Source: Bactericera cockerelli
Taxonomy: Eukaryota > Arthropoda > Insecta > Hemiptera > Triozidae
Assembly (NCBI GenBank): GCA_024516035.1
Contig: CM044958.1
Coordinates: 44,178,303-44,242,302 of the forward strand
DNA length: 64,000 bases
Direction: 5' to 3'
The translations under genes and the position numbers were made by a program. Below the pieces are notes generated by a model. That model had not been told where the DNA came from. It worked only from the letters and a program-made list of their open reading frames with translations, and searched no databases. Numbering within the stretch: position 1 is the stretch's first letter; each line of letters starts with the position of its first letter. Shown here piece after piece: positions 12,889 to 23,204 of this stretch.

Positions 12889-13118
12889 AACGCCTAGCGT
12901 TGCCATATGGCAACAATGGAGGCAGTGCAAGTTTCTGACCTGTTATTTCAATACGGTACATGTTAGCACTTTATAACATTACAGTTCTCATTGTTGACAA
13001 TATTTGCTACCTTCTGAATTTTACTAGACAGTTCTATCAGTTGTTCTATCAGAAATTTTGATATTTATTTTTTCAAAATGGATCAACGTTTTCCAACAGT
13101 TCTGACGTTAATGGATTA
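12889..13118. mobile_element. piggyBac-like MITE
   Basis: Left end CCCATTAACGCCTAG and right end (complement) TCCATTAACGTCAG form imperfect short inverted repeats about 230 bp apart. TTAA follows the right end directly; the left flank reads TCAA. The 'CATTAACGC..GTTGCCATATGGCAAC' style of terminus is seen in piggyBac-type MITEs (known family trait, from memory). No coding capacity. Confidence 0.4.
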
Positions 13119-13201
13119 AAAAAAATGTGGAAATTCGGAAAAAATTACATCATTTGTGTATCCTTAAACTCCTCACACGTGTGCTTATTATTTCGAATAT
13201 A

Positions 13202-14087
13202 CAGGGTCTTCATAAAGTCTCACCCAGGCCTAGGTTTCTCGAAAACGACTCAGAATATCAAAAAACGCAAAAACCCGTATTCCTTTATATTTAGGGGGAT
13301 TGATTTTCAGCCAATATTTTTTTGCCTACACGGCCCCAGTCAGGCTGGGCATGGACCAACTTTAAAATCTTAAATAGAATGGTATGTCTTGTGGCATATT
13401 GTTTTAAAGGTCTTATTGAGAGAAGTTCATTACAATAAATTTCAGTGTGCTACGAATTACCGTTCTCGAGATACAGGGTCGGACGTCCTGCGTAATATCC
13501 ATATATTTTGACCTATAACTCGATAACTGTAAATTATGGAGAAAATTTTTCCTGTTAATAATAACTCCTTATGATGAGACTTTTCGAACAAGTTATAACT
13601 CGACATACTCTGTTGATGTTAGTTTCTGGTCGGTTTCGTCAGCCAGCCGGACGAACAGTCGAAAAAAATTTAACGAAAAAACAAATCAAATTTTAACTTG
13701 TTCGAAAGTTCTTGCTATAAGGAGTTATTATTATTAAGAAAAATTTTCTCCATAATTTACGGTTAACGAGTTATAGGTCAAAATATAGGGATATTACGCA
13801 GGACGTCCGACCCTGTATCTCGAGAACGGTAAGTCGTAGCACACTGAAATTTATTGTAATGAACTTTTCTCAATAAGACCTTTAAAACAATATGCCACAA
13901 GACATACCATTCTATTTAAGATTTTAAAGTTGGTCCATGCCCAGCCTGACTGGGGCCGTGTAGGCAAAATTTTTTTGGCTGAAAATCAATCCCCCTAAAT
14001 ATAAAGGAATACGGGTTTTTGCGTTTTTTGATATTCTGAGTCGTTTTCGAGAAACCTAGGCCTGGGTGAGACTTTATGAAGACCCTG
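13202..14087. mobile_element. 886-bp foldback element with ~391-bp arms
   Basis: 13202-13592 is the near-complement of 13697-14087, with a ~104-bp spacer. The tips are CAGGGTCTTCATAAAGTC and its complement, and the element is flanked by TA (13200-13201 and 14088-14089). It shares the CAGGGT tip and TA flank with the 3.2-kb element at 3744 but not its inner sequence. No coding capacity. A transcript through it would form a very long hairpin. Confidence 0.8.
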
Positions 14088-14089
14088 TA

Positions 14090-15430
14090 TACTGTTGCTT
14101 CTCCTGCCCTTTACATTACTTTGACTAAATATACACTATGAAAATTTCTCTTTTTTGTAAAAAATAGTTATTGATGAACTGATTCTCAATAGCCATTTGT
14201 ATGAATATCGACTTAAACTTTCTTACAAACTCGTTGATATTGCTTTTTGTTTCACTCTTAAGAAAAAGGTTGTTCTTCACTTCAATAGTCTGGATGAATT
14301 TCACCCTTTTCTTTTCACCCTATGTTTGCTCATACTTTTTCTTCTTCGAGGTCTTTAATTTCTTTTACGAAAAATAATAAAGTTTGGCAAATATTGTGTG
14401 CTTTTGTGAAATAAAATCTATTGATTCAATATAAATTGCATGAATATAGTAGTATTTTTACGGATAAATAGGAGTACGTCATAATATCATTACGATAGTA
14501 TTGTTTTTAAGACACTGACACAGACAGTGGACAAAAGTTAAAATTTACTGAAATTTGGTCGCAACAGTTGCTGTGAATTATCTTTTCTGAAGGTTTCCAT
14601 GATTATTAAAGTAAGATAATCGATTCTATTGGGAAGATTCTTATCAGTTTTTCATCACCTTGCACCCATTGACTTAGATGACCGGCCGAGACGAAATTCT
14701 GACACGTTCATCTGTGTAAAGTTGTAAACATGATTGAAAACAGACCCTGCTTCATAGATAATAATATTTACTTATGACTTTTCTGAGAAGTATCAACCTC
14801 CTTCACCTTATCTAGACCTTGAGAGGATCGGCACGAACGACCATACAATAAATGGTTAAAGTACCTAAAAGGAAATAAACCTGAATAGATTATGAAAGAT
14901 AAATTAGAGGATACTATTAATTATTTCTTAATGATATGCTGGTAAAACATCTACTTGATTTAAACCTACGATTGGCTCTTGAATATTTTCTACGCATAGT
15001 CATTCAAGTTTAACAAATGCGTGTCTCTAATGCCAATCAAATCTAAGGATTGTTCAGGTAGATTTGCCAGTGCTTTATCATCATCTGATACTGTGCTTGT
15101 GATACTGTGTGTGATATCTCCATCTATTGGAACGTGATACCTGTGTGATCGCTACTGGAAATCTCCTGATTTCATGAGATTACTGTCACTAGTTTTTAAT
15201 GTTCTTATAGCAGTGGACGTGATGATTGCTATACAGGATGTGTGGGGTTCGTGCTGGTCGCGCTGCTGTTATCAGATCAATGTGGTGGTCTGGGATTTTT
15301 CAGTTTCCTCTTGTTCACGTTCAATGTCAATTTCTGGTGGTGGAAGGATTTCTTCGGACATTCAACCCTCTGGGACACCCAGAAGTAACGTCCTCGGCTC
15401 TCCCTTTTCGTTAAATATTCATACATCATT
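14090..15430. other. Non-coding stretch, nothing recognised
   Basis: AT-rich sequence with only short random open frames; two overlapping frames of 62 and 90 codons at 15174-15446 run toward the SINE at 15432 and show no known domain. Confidence 0.5.
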
Positions 15431-15431
15431 G

Positions 15432-15703
15432 GTTAGCTTGGCCTAGCGGTTGCATGCTTGTACACTCCAAGTGAGCCGGGTTTGGATCCCAGCGGTGTCA
15501 GATTTTTTTTTGGCTCTGTACTTTGGATGTCGGGGCTTACCCTACCTTCATGAGGACAATCGGGGAAGCTTTAGAGTGGGCAACGACCAGTGGCGGCATT
15601 ACGAGATTGATATTGGACAGTGATGGTTGGTTGAAGATATAATGGCGTTAGTTCTCGTAATGTCGATGGTACCCACTGAAAGTTGTGACATAATAACACA
15701 TAT
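15432..15703 (+). mobile_element. tRNA-derived SINE (family D)
   Basis: A-box-like TTGGCCTAGCGGTTGC and B box CCGGGTTTGGATCCC at tRNA spacing. Then a T run, GGCTCTGTACTTTGGATGTC, a GACCAGTGGCGGCATTA body motif, and a 3' end at GTGACATAATAACACAT. The same order is found at 18505-18763. The middle motif CTCTGTACTTTGGATGTC is shared with the element at 25240-25502. Confidence 0.8.
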
Positions 15704-17234
15704 CTATCTGTTTATATTTATCTTACTCGTACACCCTTTTTACCTTTGAAGCTCCCTCGCAACAATCCCTATTTTTCCGTATACACCTTACGTCATGTTC
15801 AGTTTGTATATGTATGTATGTTGATAACATTTTTCATTGCTAATTTGATCATCCTAAGATGACATAGAGTTAAGTATATCTTGTTTTTTCTTCTTTTTCC
15901 TGTAATACGAATATGCACTGTACTATCAATATCATGGGACACTCTATCGATAATACCACTGCTACAGAGGTGAGAAGACACACCCTTTTCTAACGCCATG
16001 ATGTAATCAAGGCCATCTGAGTAGAAACAGTTGTTTCCTGGACTAATGGATCGGAAATCAGTTCAAACTAGATTTCTAGCCTATCGTCAGGTTGTTGTGA
16101 ACTCTGCAATCAGAATGTCAAGGGTTTTTGTAAATTTATATTGGGTTTGCCATTCAGGAAATTCGAAATTTAATATTTGTGTTCTTACATTGCTTATTTG
16201 TTGGTAGTAGGAGTGATGTTATTTTTTACTAGCATAAGACTCTATTGTCAATTAACTAATTACTCTTCAAAATATTATCATCTCCTAGAATTTACAATAT
16301 AACAGTATTGGAATTTTGCCTACTTGAACCTATTTCACGATGGTGGATAGCTGTAAGGTGCATGTCACTCATTGTATGTTGGTGTAACCACTTTGATACA
16401 CCAGCAAGTATATACTACTTGAATAAAAAAGAAGAAAAATAAAAATGCATGAATCAGTCATAGTTGTTCTTAGTTAAGCGAATTTATGTCTTCCGCTCTT
16501 ATTTATCAAAATGGCTGCAGTCTTACTAGTTCCTATTCTGTTTTAATCAAGTTTTATACAATCCAGGACCTCGGACAAAACGTCACCTGCTGATGGCACT
16601 AGTGTCCCCCTAACTAAGGTAACCTCTGGGTCGCCGGTTCTAATTAAATGTCCAGTCTGATGAGCACATCGCTATTCAGAAGATGTTCTATTTGGCACAA
16701 TTGACCTGAGCCACTCAGTAAGGTCTTTCTTGTTGACCTCAAGGCACGGTGCTTCTGTTTCATGAGTTTTGCTGCGGCTCTTGACATCTTAAACCTTATC
16801 CCCACCGGTGTAGAACTGGTTGATGAAGATGTTGTTCAACAAATTTGTGGTCTTGTTTCAATTTTAGGTGAAAAAGTGTAGTGTTGATCAAATTGATTGT
16901 ACAACATCAGTGGGTGTTGTACATTCATTTTGTTATGTAACAATTTATTATGTTTTCGTAGACTGACGTAAAAACTTGTAGTGAACAAATGTTGCCTTTG
17001 GTGTACAAATGTGAAAAGAAAGAAAATTTTCTGAAAATCTAAATGGAACGCAAGCCACAGGCAAAAACAATGGAATGAAGGAGATCTGAGGACAGGGATG
17101 CGAAAATGCTAGGTTCGATGTGTGCTCTAATTTTAAGGGATAGAGTTTGAAGAGGAACGTTCGAAGTGCTCTAACCAGAAATTTTTGAAAGTGTAGGTTA
17201 AGATTAATTAACCAAGTAGAGAAAAGAAATGGAC
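15704..17234. other. Non-coding stretch, nothing recognised
   Basis: No frame above about 70 codons. The somewhat GC-richer part at 16560-16860 was read in several frames on both strands and shows only interrupted frames. Confidence 0.5.
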
Positions 17235-17366
17235 TTCATCATCATCATAGGGTGGCGTCATCGTGAACGATGGTAGCCAGACAGTGGAGGAATGACTCAG
17301 CACTTCTACCACTGTCTTTACAAGGAGGCTAATAATTGACAAGGGCCCCCAGAACCAAGCCAATGC

Positions 17367-17475
17367 TGGTCTACTCCCTGTTTTTAGTCCCCCAGCTAGA
17401 CTGCTGGTCTACTCCTGTTTATAGTCCCCCAGCCAGAGTCCCTGTTTTTAGTCCCCAGCTAGACTGCTGGTCTTA
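17367..17475 (+). repeat. Short tandem repeat, ~40-bp unit
   Basis: The string CTGGTCTAC..CCTGTTTTTAGTCCCCCAGC recurs about three times with small deletions, ending in CTGGTCTTATG. Local slippage-type duplication. Confidence 0.7.
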
Positions 17476-17744
17476 TGTGGAAATGGACTTATGTGAGCAA
17501 AAAAAGATTTTTTGAGATAGTAGACAAAAAAAGAGAGGAAGAGTAAATCTTGAGTAGAGAGAGAGCTTTAGTTGAAGAGGTGAAAACATTGCCCAACATA
17601 CAACCCCGCACCTACAACTATTCCTTAGTCCATGGGCATTTGGTCACAGTTGATGTAAAGTAGGTCGTTGTGAAAATTGGGGCTTCTCTTTTAGGATTCC
17701 AACCAGTTTTTAATAAGAATAGTCATCGGTACAAAGTACTGTAA

Positions 17745-17889
17745 GGGCCAAATTATGTCAATCTAATTATACACTATGCAGTAACACTCCAATTTTAAAC
17801 AATCAAAGTGCAATAAAGTCAGCTGATAGCCTGAGTCAGCTGATAGTGTCCACTTAGATTAAATCTAATCCTGATTCATAATTCAGCCC
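17745..17889. mobile_element. 145-bp MITE (GGGCC..AAATTATG ends)
   Basis: Left end GGGCCAAATTATG, and the complement of the right end GGGCTGAATTATG. It is preceded by TAA and followed by TAG. Inside, TCAGCTGATAG is directly repeated. A related right end lies at 31605-31672 (ATAATTCGGCCCTAA). The ends resemble those of the MITE at 25685-25813. Confidence 0.5.
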
Positions 17890-18239
17890 TAGAACGAAAA
17901 AAAGTTTTCAATTAGGTACAATACCTGAGCCTCCTCTATAACAATAGAATACTAGCGTAGGAAGTGCTCCTAATATTTCAATTAGCGTTCTCAGTGCAGT
18001 GGATCCCTGATGACCGCACTCTTCCAGCGATGACTTGAGTGACCTCAGCGTGACTACTAGGAACTACAGTCATCAAGTGAGGTGCTCGCAACATGACAGA
18101 GAGACAGAGCTTGATTGATGCTTTTCATTGCATTTATTTATTTTTATATTGTTGTTCAAGTGACTAGGGACTCATTCCAGAAAGTAATCTTCCTCTCAGA
18201 TTTTTATTTATCAACTTCACGGGTAAACCCATGTTCAGA

Positions 18240-18344
18240 ATCCCCAAATTTCCCTTTCAACTATCACACAACGCACTCTGGTCAAATTGAACGATATAAC
18301 CAATCAGAGTGCGTTCTGTGACGGTTGAAAGCGAGATTTGGGGT
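18240..18344. repeat. Inverted repeat with ~42-bp imperfect arms
   Basis: TCCCCAAATTTCCCTTTCAA up to CAACGCACTCTGGT pairs with ATCAGAGTGCGTT up to GAGATTTGGGG. A third partial arm lies at 18408-18455, and similar strings occur at 20115-20140 and 20238-20275. Probably decayed non-autonomous DNA element ends. Confidence 0.55.
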
Positions 18345-18504
18345 TTTTGAGTGTGGTTTCTAGAACAAATCCCAGGAACTCATTCCAGAGAGCACCCTCA
18401 CTCACATAATCCACAAATCTCCCTTTCAACCATCGAAGTTCGATCTAATAACGCACTCTCTGAATGCATTTCTAATGAAATTTGTCGGTTCACAAAACAT
18501 TCAT

Positions 18505-18763
18505 CAAGTATTCACGAGCCTAGCGGTAGCGTCCTGGCTTGCAATCCAGGTGATCCAGGTTTGAATCCCGCCGGGGTCTGAATACTTTTCGGCTATGTCG
18601 GGGCCTACCCTAGCCTCGAGAGGACAATTAGGGTAGTTGTAGCTAGGGCCAGTGGCGGCATTAGGGGATTGATATTAGAATATGATGGCTGATATGGTGC
18701 AAAAGCATTAATTCTCATAAGATCGATGCTACCCACTAAAAATTGTGACACAAGAACAAACAT
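18505..18763 (+). mobile_element. tRNA-derived SINE (family D), second copy
   Basis: GAGCCTAGCGGTAGCG (A box) and CAGGTTTGAATCCCGCC (B box) form a better preserved tRNA-like head than the 15432 copy. The body shares GTCGGGGC.TACCCTA, CCAGTGGCGGCATTA and the GTGACACAAGAACA end with it. Confidence 0.8.
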
Positions 18764-19189
18764 AATTTTCTTGTGTTTTAAAACATTCAACTACTTTGTG
18801 TTTTCTCGGAAAGAACATGTCGTGCTATCATATGCTCCTTCAATCTTTTCCTGTGTGACATTCAAAGACATCCTCTGCAGTCTGCAATGTTCCTTGGAGC
18901 ATGCCAGGACGGGGGTTTATCCAATCATCATCTTGTCAGCAGTTATTGAACGTCAAATAGTTTGCAGAGTAATGGTTATTAATTGAATACTAATTATAAA
19001 CACGATATCTATGGGGTCGTGGCTAATTCAATTTTTATAGAAAAAAAATAAGAAAAATAATGTAAATGTCAATGATCGTTTTAAAAAATGAACATTAGTT
19101 ACAAGTTTAGTATAAAGGTCGTCTATTATTTTATGACAGCATACAATACAACATTGACGTTTGTGTAATACCTTTGTGGATATTTTTTT

Positions 19190-19343
19190 TATTTTTTACA
19201 GGTAATTGTGCCCCAAACGCTTTCTCATTAAATTCAGGGCACTTTACCTGCACCCATGCCATTCCGAAAACGGAAAATCCCGGTCAGAATATCCCGCTCC
19301 AGCCGGGATTCGAACCCACTCAAGCCACGCAGGTCGGCTCCGT
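19190..19343 (-). mobile_element. tRNA-derived SINE (family F), minus strand
   Basis: On the minus strand GAGCCGACCTGCGTGGCTTG leads into a B box GGGTTCGAATCCCGGCTGG. A body containing ATTCTGACCGGGATTTTCCG and GGTAAAGTGCCCTGAA follows, ending in an A-rich tail (plus-strand T runs near 19183-19197). The same structure is present at 60545-60727 on the same strand. Confidence 0.75.
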
Positions 19344-19773
19344 GGTTATTAGAACATTTATTCTAATAATCATTTGTAACAAGTGGGAAGTTTCAAGTTG
19401 TCTTGAGTGGGAACTTCAAATTCGATTCCATTTTATAGAAACGTCTTTTGTAAGACCCTTTCTATGATATCTTATTATTAGTGGACTACCTAAACGTGTT
19501 GATAAATCCTTCACTTATCTACGTATAATTATGATAACCATTAAATTTGTATTTCATATCCTCAATCGTGGTCTGCATGCATCATGCAATTTTATTTAAT
19601 ATCATGCAAACAGAGGCGCCAAGGTCTTCGTCAAATGCAAACGAGAACATTGCAGATTTTCAGATGACAATTTTTGGCAATGTTCAATTTGATTTGATAA
19701 GTCTCCTGAGGTCGGTAGGAGACTCATTGATTCTTAACAGGAATAAGATAACCGAAACCAAACATGTACTGAA

Positions 19774-20036
19774 GCCAGCGTCGATGGCATGTTGAATACA
19801 CCGGTTCCCTTCAGAACACCGAAGTTAAGCGACATCCAGCGAGGTTAAGACTTGGATGGGTGACCATTCAAATTCTAATTTTCGTGACGCTGGCTTTTCC
19901 CGGCCCCACTCAGGCTGGGTGAGGTCAATGTGAGTAGCAGGTTTGTGAGTTTCCTGCGAATGGAGGGTAAAACCCCCGTCGTGATATGACCATGGCAGTT
20001 GAAAGCGACGTTAAACCCCACTTAAAAAAAAAAAAC
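19774..20036 (+). mobile_element. 5S rRNA-derived SINE (SINE3-type), near complete
   Basis: The first ~121 nt (19774-19894) have the length and order of a 5S rRNA. GCCAGCGTC at the start pairs perfectly with GACGCTGGC at the end, as helix I would. The internal promoter blocks are present: GAAGTTAAGC (box A), an intermediate element, and CTTGGATGGGTGACC (box C). A ~125-nt body follows (ACTCAGGCTGGGTGAGG, GCGAATGGAGGGTAAAAC, GTCGTGATATGACC, GCGACGTTAAACCCC) and ends in about 11 A. The 5S family and its internal promoter are well established. The SINE reading rests on the added body, the A-tail and the dispersed copies at 43323, 49608 and 57689. Confidence 0.85.
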
Positions 20037-20039
20037 ATG

Positions 20040-22476
20040 TACTGTGGTCTGTGCTGTTACTGTGGCTCTGGTAGTCTGGTTCTCTGAGCTCCAAACATTC
20101 CCACGGCCACTTTCTAGAAACCACTTGCACTCTCAAATCCCCAAATGTTCTCAACTTTGATATTTCGTTCAAATCTCTGAATGAACTTTTGGTTCTTTTT
20201 TTTGAGTCTATTGATAAAAAAAACTTTTGGTTCTTTCGGGGATTTTGAGGGTGAGAGCGTTTTCTGGAAAGAAGCTATTTCGGTCAAGTGGACTTCGCCA
20301 GTTGGGAGCTTAGAACTCCAGAACCCACGTCAATTCCATTCACAGCTCATGCCCCTCAGGGGTTCCAGGTAACTATTCGTTAAGGAGATGTCCACTTTTG
20401 TCTTCAAGTAATTGTTGATAATGAGCAGAATGAGAACTTAACTGTTCACAAAGTCGCAATCCCACTCTCTCCTACTTATTTTACTTATAGCTCCCACCAT
20501 ATTTTCTTTTTCTTCGAAGTATTATTTCTCCTTCTTCCAGTGTGTTTTTGTTTGATAAATAAGAAAATAATTACGCAACACAATTGGAAGAGGAAAAAAT
20601 ACGAAAGAGAAAAATCTAGAAAGTGTGTGAGAGAGAAAGAGAGATATAGAAAAGGAGAGAGAGAGAGTTTGAGGCACATGAGTAATGCGATATAAAATTA
20701 CTCTTTCTATCTCTATATCCGCCATTAATACCAATTACCTTCTCACTCGCTCTATCTCACTCTAACCATTTGTTACTGATAACCTCCTAACCTATATGTA
20801 TGGCAGTAGTGCTCCCATTTTCCTCTACCTATCTAGATCAATCTGAGGGTATACCTCAGACATTTTTTTACACCTTTTTTTTACAAAACAATCAACAGCA
20901 ACAAATCAAGCACAATAAATTTAAAAAGAACTTAGAAATATGTATGTACAAAAAAAAAGATAATATTATTAACTGTTAATAACAATCGTTTTGTAATCCG
21001 GGGCGATGTTAATGCTTTTTTTTGCCACTTAACCCCGTTACCAGTTACCACAGTCATTGAAATCTCCGCTGTTTAAAATATAGCAAGTAGTGTACCAGTA
21101 TGCCAAGTTCACTCATGCCTATCATTTTCAGCTTTATTATAGTACGTTATCAGTTATTGCATGCCAAGATGGTTTTCAAATTGGTGTGTGTAGACCTGTA
21201 GACAGTACTTGAAAAAATAAATACGTTTGATGCTCTCCTGGAAACTTGTTATGACGCAGAACAAGAAATGAATGACTGTCTCGAGAAACTCCAAGTCACA
21301 GTCAAGAACTCCGAAGCGAATTGCGAGAAAAGTCATTCAAAGAATAGACAGAGAAACAGTTCCAAGGAGTGGGCGTGTGTCATATAGTACGTTATCATGT
21401 TTGTGTTAATAAAAATTAACACAATTATGATAATTTTGATATCTCAATAGTGAGATCAAAATTACTCAAACTCGATTTTCTATTTTTTTTTTTTTTTTTT
21501 TTTTGAAAAGTTCCAAAATGGAATGGAAGTTTTTTTTTCTTATCATAAATGAGTCTTCTGAACCAATCCAGAAGAGGTATCATGCGTCATGAAATAAAAG
21601 TTGATTTTTTATCATTTTAGCAAACATGAAAATTAGCTGGTTTAAATAATAATTACTAAGGAGTCTATTTCATACATATCGAAGAACTGAGTCTTATTTG
21701 ATGTTTCTTGCTTTGATATCAGTTCCCGGAATTCAGTAAATATATTAATTTATATTAATTTGAAATTATATTCTATCTCTAGTAAAATAGTTCATCCAAT
21801 TTCTCTTCAGACAGGGCTCCCAAGATACTGGCCGCATTTCCTCGTATTGCGAGCGCAATCTTTTGTTTTAAGAAAGTTTGTACTCCTGGTTTCCCAATTT
21901 TTTTTTTTATTTATTAATATTAGCGCTTTGCCAAGGTATTTGAAGCATCCTTATCCTTTACAGGCCCAAACCTGACATGAAAGGAGAAAAAATCTGATTC
22001 TCATTCGAACAAGCTATCTTCGATCAGTTACAAGTGTATCCACATCCTTATCTTCTTGAGAGAAAAAATATTAAAATGTCTCCCTTAGTTTTGCTCCAAA
22101 GGCAACTGAATAGATACTTTAAGCATTTTGCCTAGAAAATCTACCCCATTTTCCTAGAAATTCTTATTCAATTTGTTCAAAATATAATTCTCATTATAAT
22201 TAAATGTAAAATATTATTTAAAATATATAAAATTAAGATTATTATTATATATATTATGTAGCATGGACTTATCATTATCAACATTTACTAAAAACTAACA
22301 ATATAAAACCCATTATTTTCTGTTACAGGTAAATCACACTACTGTTCTCTAATCTTCTTATTTCGTATCAAGTCGATCTTTTCGTAAGTCTATTTGCTTT
22401 TTTATAAGCTTGATTCTGTTTGTTTGTGTGGAGTCGAATGTATGTCATCCAAGATTTATCGTAGAAATATATATTA
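20040..22476. other. Non-coding stretch, simple repeats only
   Basis: Contains GA-rich sequence (20600-20665), a long T run at 21484-21504 and AT-rich DNA. No frame over about 70 codons shows a domain. Confidence 0.5.
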
Positions 22477-22740
22477 CAAGCAGGCTGTCGCCCGCTTTGC
22501 GGGCCGAGGCATGGCCGTGAAAGCAAAAAATCCTTTTTCGCCAATGGCAGGTGTTGTAGTGGGAATTTCGAAAAATCCCGTCTTATTGCACATCTAGACT
22601 ATAAGACAAAGCTACCTACCAAATTTCAGCTTCCTAGGACTTACGGTTTGGGCTGTAGAGCGATGATCAGTCAGTGGTCAGTGGTCAGTGGTCAGTGGTC
22701 AGTGAGTGACTTTGACATTTATATATTAAGATATCGTATC
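22477..22740 (+). mobile_element. Truncated interspersed repeat with (GTCAGTG)n 3' end
   Basis: Starts near AGGCTGTCGCCCGCTTTGCG and ends TTTGACATTTATATATTAAG. Before the end lie GGTTTGGGCTGTAGAGCGAT and about five TCAGTGG-type heptamer units (22670-22706). The same 3' end, with fewer heptamers, recurs at 38113-38185. Variable short 3' repeats after a shared tail suggest an RTE-like LINE or a SINE using its tail; this is inference. Confidence 0.6.
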
Positions 22741-22938
22741 GTAATAATAAATTTTCACTAAAAGGCTTGACTTGCTTCTTTTTAACCTAGCAATAAACAA
22801 TTTCTTCTAGTTGTGTTTTTCTTCTACAGTATAAGAGATATTTACAGATACTTCTAAATAGGTGCTAATCTCACGGTGTTGGAAAGATTATATCGTGGGC
22901 GTTAAAGTACTTAAAGTGACTGATTGTTAACCGATGGA

Positions 22939-22989
22939 ATTATCATTATAGAGATTCGGCATCCCATCCCGAATCTCTATAATGATAAT
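22939..22989. repeat. Perfect 21-bp stem hairpin
   Basis: ATTATCATTATAGAGATTCGG, a 9-nt loop, then its exact complement. It abuts a SINE I copy beginning near 22993. Shorter than an animal pre-microRNA (about 60-70 nt), so a mobile-element remnant is more likely. Confidence 0.65.
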
Positions 22990-22992
22990 CAA

Positions 22993-23195
22993 ACTCTTTA
23001 GTGGAAGGTAACCATCAGACGAAGTTAATGTTCAAAGCATTTTCTACCACCTAACCCTCAGAGGCTTATTATTATGTGGTCGCAAACTCAAAATAATGAG
23101 GTAAAATTCATGCACTGGGTGGTATTAGAACCAACGGATCCCTACGCTACCTGCATTACAATACTAGCGCGTTAACCACTTGACTACTCGTACAC
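22993..23195 (-). mobile_element. tRNA-derived SINE (family I), minus strand
   Basis: On the minus strand the head has GAGTAGTCAAGTGGTTAACG (A-box-like) and a B-box-like GTTGGTTCTAATACC. The body includes CTCTGAGGGTTAGGTGGTAG and GCTTTGAACATTAAC, ending near TTACCTTCCACTAAAGAG. Further copies at 37046, 43126 and 49396 share the block CAAAGCATTTTCTACCACC in plus orientation. Confidence 0.75.
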
Positions 23196-23204
23196 GGTTG
23201 ACTC

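Noticed and set aside
19774..19894. A functional 5S rRNA gene
   Set aside because: Several substitutions relative to conserved 5S positions, fusion to a SINE body with A-tail, and dispersed partial copies indicate a retroposed element.
22939..22989. microRNA precursor
   Set aside because: A perfect 21-bp stem with a 9-nt loop is shorter than animal pre-microRNAs and lies beside a SINE.
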